Below the pieces are notes generated by a model. The model ran no database searches. It had not been told where the DNA came from and worked only from the letters and a program-made list of their open reading frames with translations. Positions 26,609 through 35,727 of a stretch of DNA of 64,000 bases are shown here, one piece after another. The position numbers and the translations under genes are program-made. This DNA is from Sphingopyxis fribergensis. GTDB lineage: Bacteria > Pseudomonadota > Alphaproteobacteria > Sphingomonadales > Sphingomonadaceae. Each line of letters starts with the position of its first letter. The stretch's first letter is position 1. The stretch spans positions 3,014,501 to 3,078,500 of the forward strand of contig NZ_CP009122.1 in assembly GCF_000803645.1 (NCBI RefSeq). Direction: 5' to 3'.

Positions 26609-28375
26609 ATGCTGCAGTCCCGTTCGGTAAAACGCGCCGAACTCAACGAACAATTGCGAACGGCATTGACGGCGAAGGATAACCATTTCTTCGCCGACAC
26701 TTCGTTTCTGATTACGGCAGCATCGCTTAACCCCGTTGCGCGCAGCGACCTCGACCGCTGGATTGCGGGTCTCGGAAACAGATTTCACGTACCAGCCTGG
26801 GTAGGGCATGAAGTCTTTGGCAAGATATCGGCCAAGCCCGAGCTGTTCATCCCAATGGCCAAAGCGGCCGAACAGGCCATTCAAGCCGTCGAGACACTGC
26901 AGGTCGAGGCTCGGCGATACGTCGACGACGGCCGCGCCAAGGCGACGGACGAGCAGTCCGACCGGCTAAGCTATCTGGGCAATCTCGACTCGCTTGCGCG
27001 GCCGCTGCTTCGGCAGGCGGGACTTTTGCGCCAGGCAAGGCAAACGGTCGAAGACTGTAGCGACTGGATCGTCGAGGTCGTGAACAAGTCGGTTCTGCAG
27101 AGCGACATCTACCGCGGCATCGCGAATCTGGATGCGGAATTCGCCGCTCGGGCGATCGGTGGCCACCCGCCCGGCTTCCTTGACAAGGGAAAGGCGGACA
27201 AGCAGCGAGCGGCCGACAATCGATACGGCGACCTCATCATATGGCGCGAGATACTCGATCATGTGCGAACACTCGAAAGTGGAAGCGTGGTCTTGTTGAC
27301 CAACGACAACAAGCAGGACTGGGTTTATACGCCGCCAACCGTCATCGAGGAAAACGGTCGCCCGCAAGGAAATGATGGCCGCAATGGCTTGAAGGTAATT
27401 CTCCCTCTTCCGCTGCTCGTCCACGAAATGAAACAGGCGCGGGAGGATGCGGGGCTCGCGATCCTCAACCTCGGCATGCTCGCTCAGACCTTGCATAGTT
27501 TTCAGGGTGACGCCGAGCATCTGTTCAACGCATATCAGCCGATTGCCTTTACCCCGACCGAACCGGTCAGCCCCTTGCCCACGACCCCTGATGGCGCCGA
27601 AACTGACGCACCCGCAGCGCCCGAGCCTGCGGAACCTGTGTCCAGCATTGATGTAGGCCAGCTCGTCGAAGCGCTCGCCAGCAGCGATCCCGCAGCCGCC
27701 ACGGAAGCCGTCGCGGGGCTGCGCGACGCGCTGATGAAGAACGCCGCCATCGATGATGTCAGGGCCTTCGTGCAGCGTTTGATGATGGCTGCCGAGAGGG
27801 ATGTCGAAGCCGCCAGCATCCTGCTTCGGGAAATCATCACCGAATCGTTCGGGATCAACCGCGAGGCGCGCGTGGCCATCCTACGCGCTTCGATCGAGGC
27901 GCTCTATTATGATGCGCAAGGGAAGCTCCGCGACCGGCCGCTCCGCGAGCCTCTGGAGGATGTTTTCGCACTGCAAACCGTCCCGCAAATGCGGGATGCG
28001 GTCACCAGCCTTGCAGAACGCATCGGCCCGAGCCGCAGATTCTTTATGGTGACGCCGGATCCGGCCGCGCCACAGCTCAGCCTGTCGCCCGTTGCCGAGC
28101 GGGACGCTGAAGGCGTGCGCGAACTCAAGGGTCTTTACTTCGGCGAACTTGCGCTGCTCGAAGATGTCGCGCGCGACAGCCCGCGGTCGCTCACCAGAAT
28201 CATGGGCGGAGTGACGCAGGCGCGCGTGGCGGATCTGCGCCATGCACTCGCTGGCTATTTCTGCGTTCCGGAGAGCCAACTCGACGTGGGTCTGTCTCGA
28301 TTTGACAGCGTCTGCTGGGACGGGCTTACCGGGTTGATCGATTGGGGCACCAGCACCGGACTGCAGTTGCGGTGA
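26609..28375 (+). CDS. PIN_8-like (DUF4935) nuclease with C-terminal extension; operon gene 1
   Basis: The 588-aa protein begins with a PIN-like nuclease domain: FADTSFL with D30, an acidic residue in HEVF (E68), HPPGFLDKGKADK, RYGDLIIWREIL (D208) and LLTNDNKQDWVY (D233, D237). The PPG-DK-K, YGDLIxW and DxKxDW motifs define PIN_8, whose acidic residues bind metal for RNA or DNA cleavage. After a proline-rich linker (about 310-345) comes a mostly helical region of about 240 residues of unknown function. GAGAGGGGGG precedes the ATG, and TTGACT at 26562 is a possible -35. The gene is followed after 17 bp by the first GHKL ATPase, so the nuclease is probably the effector or part of the same complex (inference). 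Confidence 0.8.
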   Translation: MLQSRSVKRAELNEQLRTALTAKDNHFFADTSFLITAASLNPVARSDLDRWIAGLGNRFHVPAWVGHEVFGKISAKPELFIPMAKAAEQAIQAVETLQVEARRYVDDGRAKATDEQSDRLSYLGNLDSLARPLLRQAGLLRQARQTVEDCSDWIVEVVNKSVLQSDIYRGIANLDAEFAARAIGGHPPGFLDKGKADKQRAADNRYGDLIIWREILDHVRTLESGSVVLLTNDNKQDWVYTPPTVIEENGRPQGNDGRNGLKVILPLPLLVHEMKQAREDAGLAILNLGMLAQTLHSFQGDAEHLFNAYQPIAFTPTEPVSPLPTTPDGAETDAPAAPEPAEPVSSIDVGQLVEALASSDPAAATEAVAGLRDALMKNAAIDDVRAFVQRLMMAAERDVEAASILLREIITESFGINREARVAILRASIEALYYDAQGKLRDRPLREPLEDVFALQTVPQMRDAVTSLAERIGPSRRFFMVTPDPAAPQLSLSPVAERDAEGVRELKGLYFGELALLEDVARDSPRSLTRIMGGVTQARVADLRHALAGYFCVPESQLDVGLSRFDSVCWDGLTGLIDWGTSTGLQLR

Positions 28376-28392
28376 TGGAGAAGGGATGAAAG

Positions 28393-29979
28393 ATGACGAA
28401 CGAAAGCGAAGCCCAGCCCAAGACGGATGAGGAACCGAAATTTCTGATCGGTTCCTATGTCCTCGAGACCTTGACGACGGGCATGTATGTCGAGCCGCGC
28501 GACGCGATCCGCGAATATGTGCAAAATGCGTTCGACGCGATAAGGAGTTCTCGTGACGGGTCGGTCGCGCTCCAGGCTCCGCCCCGCATCGATATCGTAG
28601 TTTCCGAGAGCGGCGACGGCTTCATTCAAATCCGCGACAATGGTGCGAGCATCACGGCTGAAAGGGTCTGGGAGACGCTGACCTCGATCGGATCGTCGCG
28701 AAAGACCGCGCGTCGCCAAGCCGGTTTTCGCGGAATCGGAAGGCTCGCGGGCATAGCCTATTGCGACAGGCTCGAATTTACCTGCAAGGCCCCCGGAGAA
28801 GCCGTTACCAGCATCGTCTCCTATAACTGCTCTGAAATCCGCAAGGCCCTGCGCGAAGGAAATGAAGAGCTCGAGCCCGTCTTCAGACGCAGTATTTCGC
28901 ACGAGACGCGGGATGGCGAGGCCCTCGACGATCACTACACGCTCGTCACGCTCCACGGCCTCTCGGAAACGCCGGCCGAGATGAAAGACATCGCCTCGTT
29001 GGGGGACTATCTGCGCATGGTCGCGCCCGTCGACTATAAATCGCACTGGGCACCGGGCGAGGAAATCAAGCGGCACGCCGAGAATATCGGCCAGACCATT
29101 CCGACGGTTCCGGTCTTTCTGGGTCCGCCGGACGAACCGGGCGAGGAACTGCGAAAGCCTTACCAGCAGACCATCCATGCCGGTTCGAAACCCGCGACCA
29201 TACGCCGCATCAATTTCTTCAACGGCGGCGAGGCTTCGGGTTCGCGCTGGTGGGGGTGGCACGCCGAGACTGCATTATACGGGATCGTCAAGGACGACTT
29301 CGGAGGCTTCCGCCTGCGCACGAAAAATATCCAGCTCGGCGACGCGGAGATATTGAGCCGCACCCTCGCAAAGCACGGCAAATCCTATTCGCGCTTCAGT
29401 GCCTGGCACATTGGCGAGATTTTCATCGAAGGCGACACCGTCTTTCCGAATGCGCGTCGCGACGGGCTCGAGGACTCGACGGCCTGGCGCGAGATAGAAG
29501 GTCAGATTCTCGCTGAAATCGTACCGCTCGCCCGCGAGGCCTACAAGGCGAGCCGGGAGCGGAAATCGAAGGATTTCGACAAGGTCAAACTGCAGACCGA
29601 TACGGAAATCAAGGAGGTCGAGGAATCGCTGAAGCCGAAGGCAAATCCTCAGGCCGACGAGCCCCCACCGGATCGCAAGGCAACCGAGCGCAAATTGAAT
29701 GCGGCCTTGAAGCGCCTCGAGAATCTCAACCTCGACGATTATACTGAGGAACAACAGACCGATATCCGCGAGTCCGGGGTTCGCCTTCGCGCGCTCGCCC
29801 AAGAGGCATCGGTTGTCCTGAAGCCGACGATCACGTCACGCCGGTCGTCGCCCAACAACGGCGACGTGCCCCACCGCGATATTCTCGACATCGTCTTCGA
29901 CGTGCTCCAGTCGCTCCTCGATACCCGGACCTTCAACAAGGCGCGGCAATTGCTCCTGAAGCGGTTCCGGGATCTATGA
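28393..29979 (+). CDS. GHKL/Hsp90-like ATPase A; operon gene 2
   Basis: The 528-aa protein has a complete GHKL ATP-binding domain near its N-terminus: N-box IREYVQNAFDAI (E41, N45, D48), G1 motif IRDNGASIT (D82) and G2 glycine loop GFRGIGRLAG (111-120). A middle domain follows, ending in the conserved FPNARRDGLED, then a charged coiled-coil (about 390-470) and a short helical C-terminus. The organisation resembles Hsp90-like ATPases that change shape on ATP binding, with no kinase or nuclease domain. It is closely paralogous to the gene at 31635. It is spaced 17 bp from the PIN gene and 36 bp from the radical SAM gene. Confidence 0.85.
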   Translation: MTNESEAQPKTDEEPKFLIGSYVLETLTTGMYVEPRDAIREYVQNAFDAIRSSRDGSVALQAPPRIDIVVSESGDGFIQIRDNGASITAERVWETLTSIGSSRKTARRQAGFRGIGRLAGIAYCDRLEFTCKAPGEAVTSIVSYNCSEIRKALREGNEELEPVFRRSISHETRDGEALDDHYTLVTLHGLSETPAEMKDIASLGDYLRMVAPVDYKSHWAPGEEIKRHAENIGQTIPTVPVFLGPPDEPGEELRKPYQQTIHAGSKPATIRRINFFNGGEASGSRWWGWHAETALYGIVKDDFGGFRLRTKNIQLGDAEILSRTLAKHGKSYSRFSAWHIGEIFIEGDTVFPNARRDGLEDSTAWREIEGQILAEIVPLAREAYKASRERKSKDFDKVKLQTDTEIKEVEESLKPKANPQADEPPPDRKATERKLNAALKRLENLNLDDYTEEQQTDIRESGVRLRALAQEASVVLKPTITSRRSSPNNGDVPHRDILDIVFDVLQSLLDTRTFNKARQLLLKRFRDL

Positions 29980-30015
29980 CCATGAAGGTAAAATTGACCG
30001 CCACAGGAGACCGTC

Positions 30016-31638
30016 ATGGCCGGTCGTAGGATTCTGCTGATCGAGCCGGGCTACAAGAATAAATATCCGCCGCTCGGCCTGATGAAGATCGCGGCCTATC
30101 ACGGCCCCCATGGCAAGGGCGACCATGTCACCTTCATCAAGGGGCAAGACCCGCGTGCCGAAGCGAGCGTGTGGGACCGCGTCTATGTCACCACGCTATT
30201 TTCCTTCGAGTACCGCAAGATCGGCGAGACGATCGACTATGCGCTGAAGCTGGTCGGCGGGCGCGCCGACCGCGTTTTCGTCGGCGGCATTGCGGCGTCG
30301 CTGATGACCGAGCGGTTCAAGACAGAGGCGCGCTGGCGGGGGGTGCGGTTCATCTCGGGCCTGCTGACACAGCCCCCGGCAACCGCCCTCCAGCTCGACG
30401 AATTTTACGGCGACCTCTACGCGGACGACCTTGGCGGAACGCCGATCGAGGATCTGATCCCGGACTATGCGATCCTCGACCAGATCGAATATGTTTACCC
30501 GGTCAAGGATGCCTATTTCGCCTATGCGTCCCGGGGCTGCATCCGCAAATGTCATTTCTGCGGGGTACCGAAGCTCGAAGGTGCGCAGCGCGACGCAGCT
30601 TCCCTCACCCACTATGTGAACGGCATTCGCGAGCGCCACGGCGAGAAGCGCGACCTTACCTTGATGGACAATAATGTCGTCGCGTCGCCGCGCTTCCGCG
30701 AGATTATCGCCGAGATTCGCGACCTCGGTTTCGAAGCAGGCGCGACGCTGAAGCGCCCGGGCGAACGCACGGCATCGAAGCGCCGGGTCGATTTCAACCA
30801 GGGCGTCGACGCCCGTATCCTGTGCAAAGATCCGATGTATCTGCAGGAACTTGCGACGATTTGCCTGAAACCGCTACGCATCGCCTTCGATCATCTCGGG
30901 CTGAAGAAGCCCTATGAACAGGCGATCCGATACTCGGCCGATGCGGGCCTTCGCGAATTGTCGAACTACATGCTCTACAATTTCCGCGACGACCCCGCAG
31001 ATCTCTTCGAGCGGATGTGGCTCAACGTCCAGCTCAACGAAGAACTCGATATTCGAATCTGGTCGTTTCCCATGCGCTACCAGCCGACCGACCTGCCCGA
31101 GCGCAGCTTCGTCAGCGACGGCTGGACCCGCTATGAGCTGCGCTCGCTTCAGCTCGTCCTGCAGGCAACCCATGGTGTGGTCAGCGGCGCGCCAGAGTTT
31201 TTTCGCCGTGCCTTCGGCGCCGACGTCGATGCATTCCGGCGTATCTTGCTCCTGCCCCAGCATTTCATTTTCAATCGCGAATGGTTCGAAGCGGAAGGCG
31301 GACGAGGGCAGCTCGACGATTATGAAGCGGCGATCCGCCGACTTTCACCCTCGCAGAAGGGGGAGTTGCTCGCTAAGCTCTCGTCGCGGCATCCCAGCCG
31401 CTTCCGCGACCTTCGCGACGAGGAGGAGGATGACCTCCTCCGCCATGTTCTCGATTTCTACATCCCTTTGAGCAAGGATGCGGAGCGCGCGATTTGGGAC
31501 AAGCGGGCGCGGACAACGAAGATTCCGGCCGACGCCCCTGCCCCAGATGAATTTGTCGAGGACGCCGGCCTAGAGGAAGAAGACATGTTCGTTCCATCAC
31601 ACACTCGCGCCGTCGGCTCCGAAAGGCTCGGTCTGTGA
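30016..31638 (+). CDS. Radical SAM enzyme with B12-binding-like N-terminal domain; operon gene 3
   Basis: The 540-aa protein starts with a Rossmann-like region (RILLIEPGYKNKYPPLGLMKIA) as in the cobalamin-binding-domain radical SAM class, but the cobalamin ligand motif DxHxxG is absent. The radical SAM core has SRGCIRKCHFCGVPK, giving CxxxCxxC at C175, C179 and C182 for the 4Fe-4S cluster that cleaves SAM. Further core strands include LTLMDNNVVASPRF and VDFNQGVDARIL. The C-terminal 200 residues are unique and very acidic near the end (RDEEEDDLL, GLEEEDMF). The substrate is unknown. Its stop overlaps the GTG of the next gene, so production is coupled. Confidence 0.85.
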   Translation: MAGRRILLIEPGYKNKYPPLGLMKIAAYHGPHGKGDHVTFIKGQDPRAEASVWDRVYVTTLFSFEYRKIGETIDYALKLVGGRADRVFVGGIAASLMTERFKTEARWRGVRFISGLLTQPPATALQLDEFYGDLYADDLGGTPIEDLIPDYAILDQIEYVYPVKDAYFAYASRGCIRKCHFCGVPKLEGAQRDAASLTHYVNGIRERHGEKRDLTLMDNNVVASPRFREIIAEIRDLGFEAGATLKRPGERTASKRRVDFNQGVDARILCKDPMYLQELATICLKPLRIAFDHLGLKKPYEQAIRYSADAGLRELSNYMLYNFRDDPADLFERMWLNVQLNEELDIRIWSFPMRYQPTDLPERSFVSDGWTRYELRSLQLVLQATHGVVSGAPEFFRRAFGADVDAFRRILLLPQHFIFNREWFEAEGGRGQLDDYEAAIRRLSPSQKGELLAKLSSRHPSRFRDLRDEEEDDLLRHVLDFYIPLSKDAERAIWDKRARTTKIPADAPAPDEFVEDAGLEEEDMFVPSHTRAVGSERLGL

Positions 31639-33041
31639 AGCGGGCCGCGCGCCAACCGTCGGCCTCGCCAGCCATCACCGGAACGGGCGCCTCGGCCTCG
31701 CCGGGCGACCTTGTCGTCATCGGAAAGGACATCTTGGAGCTGCTCAGCAGCGCTATGTACACTGACCCGCTGACGATCTACCGCGAATATGTACAAAACT
31801 CAGCCGATGCCATCGAGGCACGACGGCTCGACGGACCGCGAGGCAGAGGCCGGGTAGATATCCGCATCGACCATGATGCACGCTCGGTCCGCATTACGGA
31901 TGATGGCACGGGCATACCCGTCAGCGAGGCTCCCCGGAGACTTCTGGCGATCGGAGGAAGCCGCAAGCGCGGAACGGATGCGCGCGGTTTCCGGGGCATC
32001 GGCCGCCTCGCGGGCCTCGCCTACTGTCGCCAGCTCCTGTTCCGGACCCGCGCCGCAGGCGACACCGAGGTTGTAGAGCTCAGCTGGGACTGTATGCGGC
32101 TGCGAGCGGCGCTGCGCGCACTCGGACAGAATGATGATCTGCCAGGCGTCGTCGACGATATTGTCACGTTAACGGTGCAGCCTGCAGATCCCTCCGACCC
32201 GCCACATTTCTTTGAGGTCGAGCTGCGCGACATCGTCCGACACCATCGACGGGATGCCTTGCTTAATGAGGAACTTATCGCTGATTATCTCGCCGAGGTC
32301 GCACCCGTCCCGTTCGACCGCGCCTTCTCCTTCGCGTCGGCTATCGAGCATCATATCAAGGCGCACGCACCGCTGCCCGAACTAGAGATCCGGATCAACG
32401 ACGGCGAACCGTTGCGGCGCCCCCACCGCGACCAATTCCCGGCAAAGGCCAATGAGGACGGGCATATCTCGGAATGCGAACTTCTAACCTTCGAAGACCG
32501 CGACGGCGGTGTCGCCGCAGTCGGCTGGATCGTTCATCACGATTATCTCGGCGCCCTGCCGCGTCGTGCGCGCATCGGAGGAATCCGGCTGAGGGCCGGC
32601 GACATCCAAGTCGGCGACCACCAAGTCCTGATCGATTATTTCGCGGAACCCCGGTTCAATTCTTGGGCAGTCGCTGAAATCCACGTTCTGGACCGCCGGA
32701 TCATCCCCAACGCTCGGCGCGACTTTTTCGAGCATAATGTCCATTTCAACGATCTGACCGCCCAGCTCGAGCCGCTGACCCGGAAGATAGCGAAATGCTG
32801 CCGCTCTGCTTCTGTTGATCGAAATCGAGCGAAGGCACTTCAGCAGACTGCGTCGGCGCTAGGGCAAGACATCCAGCTGCGAGACCTAAATGCCATCAAC
32901 AGCGACATAAGACCCAAGCTGGAAAAATGCGTCAACGCGATGCGTGCCTTCGCCCGAAGGCACTCCAAAGGAGACAGTGTGGACGAGCCAGTTTTCGCCG
33001 CACTCAGTGAGTTGGAAGAGGCGTTGGGAAAGCAACCATAA
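31635..33041 (+). CDS. GHKL/Hsp90-like ATPase B; operon gene 4
   Basis: The 468-aa protein starts at a GTG that overlaps the radical SAM stop (GTGA). It has the same ATPase layout as the gene at 28393: N-box IYREYVQNSADAI (E51, N55, D58), G1 ITDDGTGIP (D90), G2 ARGFRGIGRLAGLAY, and the late motif IIPNARRDFFEHN. It lacks the long coiled coil of ATPase A. The near-identical FRGIGRLAG lids and NARRD motifs show the two are paralogues, and their retention side by side suggests a heteromeric complex (inference). Confidence 0.85.
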   Translation: MKRAARQPSASPAITGTGASASPGDLVVIGKDILELLSSAMYTDPLTIYREYVQNSADAIEARRLDGPRGRGRVDIRIDHDARSVRITDDGTGIPVSEAPRRLLAIGGSRKRGTDARGFRGIGRLAGLAYCRQLLFRTRAAGDTEVVELSWDCMRLRAALRALGQNDDLPGVVDDIVTLTVQPADPSDPPHFFEVELRDIVRHHRRDALLNEELIADYLAEVAPVPFDRAFSFASAIEHHIKAHAPLPELEIRINDGEPLRRPHRDQFPAKANEDGHISECELLTFEDRDGGVAAVGWIVHHDYLGALPRRARIGGIRLRAGDIQVGDHQVLIDYFAEPRFNSWAVAEIHVLDRRIIPNARRDFFEHNVHFNDLTAQLEPLTRKIAKCCRSASVDRNRAKALQQTASALGQDIQLRDLNAINSDIRPKLEKCVNAMRAFARRHSKGDSVDEPVFAALSELEEALGKQP

Positions 33042-33264
33042 TTTTCTCGCCCCTAGCGACGAGCTTGTGCACTTTCTTGCCCGCTCCCGAAAGTCAGCTT
33101 TCAGGTATTATGCAACATCCGTTCGAATGACCAATATTGGGCGCATTTCTGCCGCATACCAAGGTGAGGTCGCGGTGATCGCGCCAAGCTTTTGACGGAG
33201 CGTGAAGGGATAAAGATGACCATATGCTGGTCGAAACCCATCGTGACGTCTATGTCAGACCCAA

Positions 33265-35583
33265 TCAGAAGCGCCCCTTCACGGTCAGGCCGAACGTGCG
33301 GCGATCGCCCGGTATCTTGAAGAAGGGTGCCACGGGATTGGCCGACTGGATGCCGACGGCATAGATCTTGTCGAGCAGGTTGCGGCCCCAGATCTGCACC
33401 GACCAGCGATCGTCGGGATCCTTGATGCCCAGTCCGGCATTGGTCAGCCCATATCCCTCCTGCTCGCCATAGACGGACAGCGGATTGAGGAGGTTGGTCC
33501 GGCTGCGATAGCTCTGGTTCACGAATGCCGAAATGTTGAGGTTCGACGTGACCGGGGCTTCATAGTTGAGGCTGGCTTGCCCCGACCATTTCGGCGCGCC
33601 GGTTCGTTGTCCGGACAGGTCGAGGATGCCGGAACCATATTCGATCGGTGCCGGCGCGTTGGCATAGGATTTGTAAATCGCATCGTTATAGGCGCCGCTC
33701 AGCGACAGGTTGAAATGCCGATCGATGCGGTAAGCCGCATCGAATTCCACACCCCGCATACGAACCGAGCCGGCATTGCCGAGATAGGTGCCTAGTGCGA
33801 GGCGGTCCGGATCGATCTGTCCCGCCTGATAATCCTTGATGTCGTTCCAGTAGAGGTCGACGTTGAACGTGCCGCGGCGATCGGCGAAGCTGGTCTTGAT
33901 ACCAATCTCATAGGCCGTCGATTTTTCCGGATCGATCAAAAGCGGCCGGCCCGGCAGGGCAGAGAGATTGGCCGCACCCGATTTTTCACCATAGCTGACC
34001 GAGGCATAAGCAAGAATATCGTCGGTCAGCTTGTAGGACGGATTGATCAGCCAGGAGAAGGAGCGGTAGGTCCGTTTGCCTTCGACAAGGAAAGGACCGC
34101 CAAAAGCACTGACCAGCGCGGCGCGGTAGGGTTCCAGCCCGGCGGGGAGCGTCTCTCCGCCGAAGCTGCTGCCCGTATTGGAGGCTTCCTTGGTCTCGAT
34201 GGTGTAGCGCAGGCCGCCGGTCAGCGTCGCGCGATCGGTGACGTGCCAACTCGCCTGGCCGAACGCGGCGTAACTGGTGATCCTGGCGCGGCCGAACTGG
34301 TCATATTCCACGCCGTCGAGCACCGACGCCGGTAAAAGCGGGCTGAGAAAATAGGTGGTCGCGTCCTTCTGGAACCGCGAGCGGTTGTTGCTGTCGATCT
34401 TCTCGCGCAGAAAATAACCGCCGACCTGATAATCGAACGCGCCGCCGGTGGGCGAGGCCAGGCGGATTTCCTGCGACAGCTGCGATACGTCGAGGTCGAA
34501 CCCCGCCTTCAGGATCGAGAAGGGCGACAGGTCCGAGTCATGATCGGGCCGATAGCTATAGTCCCGCCAGGCCGAGACCGAGGTCAGCGTATGATCGCCG
34601 ATTTCCACATCGAGCTGGTTCGACAGACCGTTGGTCTTCGATTTCATCAGGCCGAGCTGATCGGAATTGGCATTGTTGGGGAAATCATAGTTCGGGTCAT
34701 AACCGAACAGGGTCCGCATCTTCCGCTCCCAGCCATTGCGGACGGTGCCGTCATTCAGCGTATTGACGTCGGCGAAGGGCGAATAGAAGTTGTTATATTC
34801 CGACGTTTCATAATGTTCGGCGATGACCCGATTGGTCACGTTGCCATTTTCGAACAGCAATTGGCCGCGCACCGCCCAGCGGTTGAGGTCCAGCAGCTTG
34901 CGGCCATTATATGCGTTGCGGGCCCAGCCATCCCCCTTCGTGTTATAGAAAGTGACCCGGTAGGCCAGCGTGTCGCCTGCAATCGGCCCTGTCGCATTGG
35001 CCCGGATTTCATAGCGATTGCGGTTGGCGACCGTGCCTTCCAGCTCAAGGCCCGGATCGAAGCTGGGCTTCTTGGTGGTAACGACCAGCGCACCGATGGT
35101 CGTGTTTTTGCCAAGCAGCGTTCCCTGCGGCCCGCGCACCAGCTCGACATGATCGAGATCGACGAAGTCCAGCCAGCTGAAGCCCACATGGGTGAAGAAG
35201 ACATTGTCGACGATGAGCCCGACGCCCGGTTCCGCGCCGTCATTGTTGGCGTTGCCGCCCACGCCCCGGATATAGAGGCCGGACGTACGTGTATTTTGCT
35301 GAAGCGCGGAGAAGTTCGGTATTTTTCCAGCATAGTCGCTGATGCGGAACAACCGCTCATTGGCCACAGTGTCGCCGGAAATTGCCGATATGGACAGCGG
35401 CACATCCTGAAGCCGCTCTTCCCGCTTTCGCGCCATGACCACGATGTCACCCGGGGCGGAGCCATCCTCTTCCGACACGGCCGTGGCGGGCGCCTCGTTC
35501 TGCTGTGCCATGACAGGCGGGCAAAGCGCCAGCCAGGAAATCCCTGACAGGGCGGCAAACAGGTTGCGGTTCGGTCGGTTCAT
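33265..35583 (-). CDS. TonB-dependent receptor
   Basis: A 772-aa receptor with a signal peptide ending near ALCPPVMAQ, a plug domain (GDIVVMARKREERLQDVPLS, then TRTSGLYIRGVGGNAND) and a barrel ending in FGLTVKGRF. The ATG at 35583, after GGGGGATAAG, replaces the much longer open frame, whose first 144 codons overlap the regulator gene. The DVPLS plug type is frequent in sphingomonads among receptors for iron complexes and aromatic or sulfonated compounds. It is divergent from a Crp/Fnr-type regulator, which probably controls it (inference). Confidence 0.9.
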   Translation of the reverse strand: MNRPNRNLFAALSGISWLALCPPVMAQQNEAPATAVSEEDGSAPGDIVVMARKREERLQDVPLSISAISGDTVANERLFRISDYAGKIPNFSALQQNTRTSGLYIRGVGGNANNDGAEPGVGLIVDNVFFTHVGFSWLDFVDLDHVELVRGPQGTLLGKNTTIGALVVTTKKPSFDPGLELEGTVANRNRYEIRANATGPIAGDTLAYRVTFYNTKGDGWARNAYNGRKLLDLNRWAVRGQLLFENGNVTNRVIAEHYETSEYNNFYSPFADVNTLNDGTVRNGWERKMRTLFGYDPNYDFPNNANSDQLGLMKSKTNGLSNQLDVEIGDHTLTSVSAWRDYSYRPDHDSDLSPFSILKAGFDLDVSQLSQEIRLASPTGGAFDYQVGGYFLREKIDSNNRSRFQKDATTYFLSPLLPASVLDGVEYDQFGRARITSYAAFGQASWHVTDRATLTGGLRYTIETKEASNTGSSFGGETLPAGLEPYRAALVSAFGGPFLVEGKRTYRSFSWLINPSYKLTDDILAYASVSYGEKSGAANLSALPGRPLLIDPEKSTAYEIGIKTSFADRRGTFNVDLYWNDIKDYQAGQIDPDRLALGTYLGNAGSVRMRGVEFDAAYRIDRHFNLSLSGAYNDAIYKSYANAPAPIEYGSGILDLSGQRTGAPKWSGQASLNYEAPVTSNLNISAFVNQSYRSRTNLLNPLSVYGEQEGYGLTNAGLGIKDPDDRWSVQIWGRNLLDKIYAVGIQSANPVAPFFKIPGDRRTFGLTVKGRF

Positions 35584-35727
35584 CTTATCCCCCTTGATGC
35601 TGCACGGACGGCCTCCTGCGAACCGGGATGCCTGATGCGTCCGCGCGCTTCGGGTCATCGACTTGTGCTTGTATGGCGCTACATGGCAGCATCGCCGGCG
35701 ACTGTTCCTGGGGAGACAATTGGTTCG

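Noticed and set aside
26609..33041. Assignment of the operon to a named defence system such as Dnd, Zorya or viperin-type
   Set aside because: None combines a PIN_8 protein, two GHKL ATPases and a CxxxCxxC radical SAM enzyme of this kind; the radical SAM protein has no viperin-like features that I can see.
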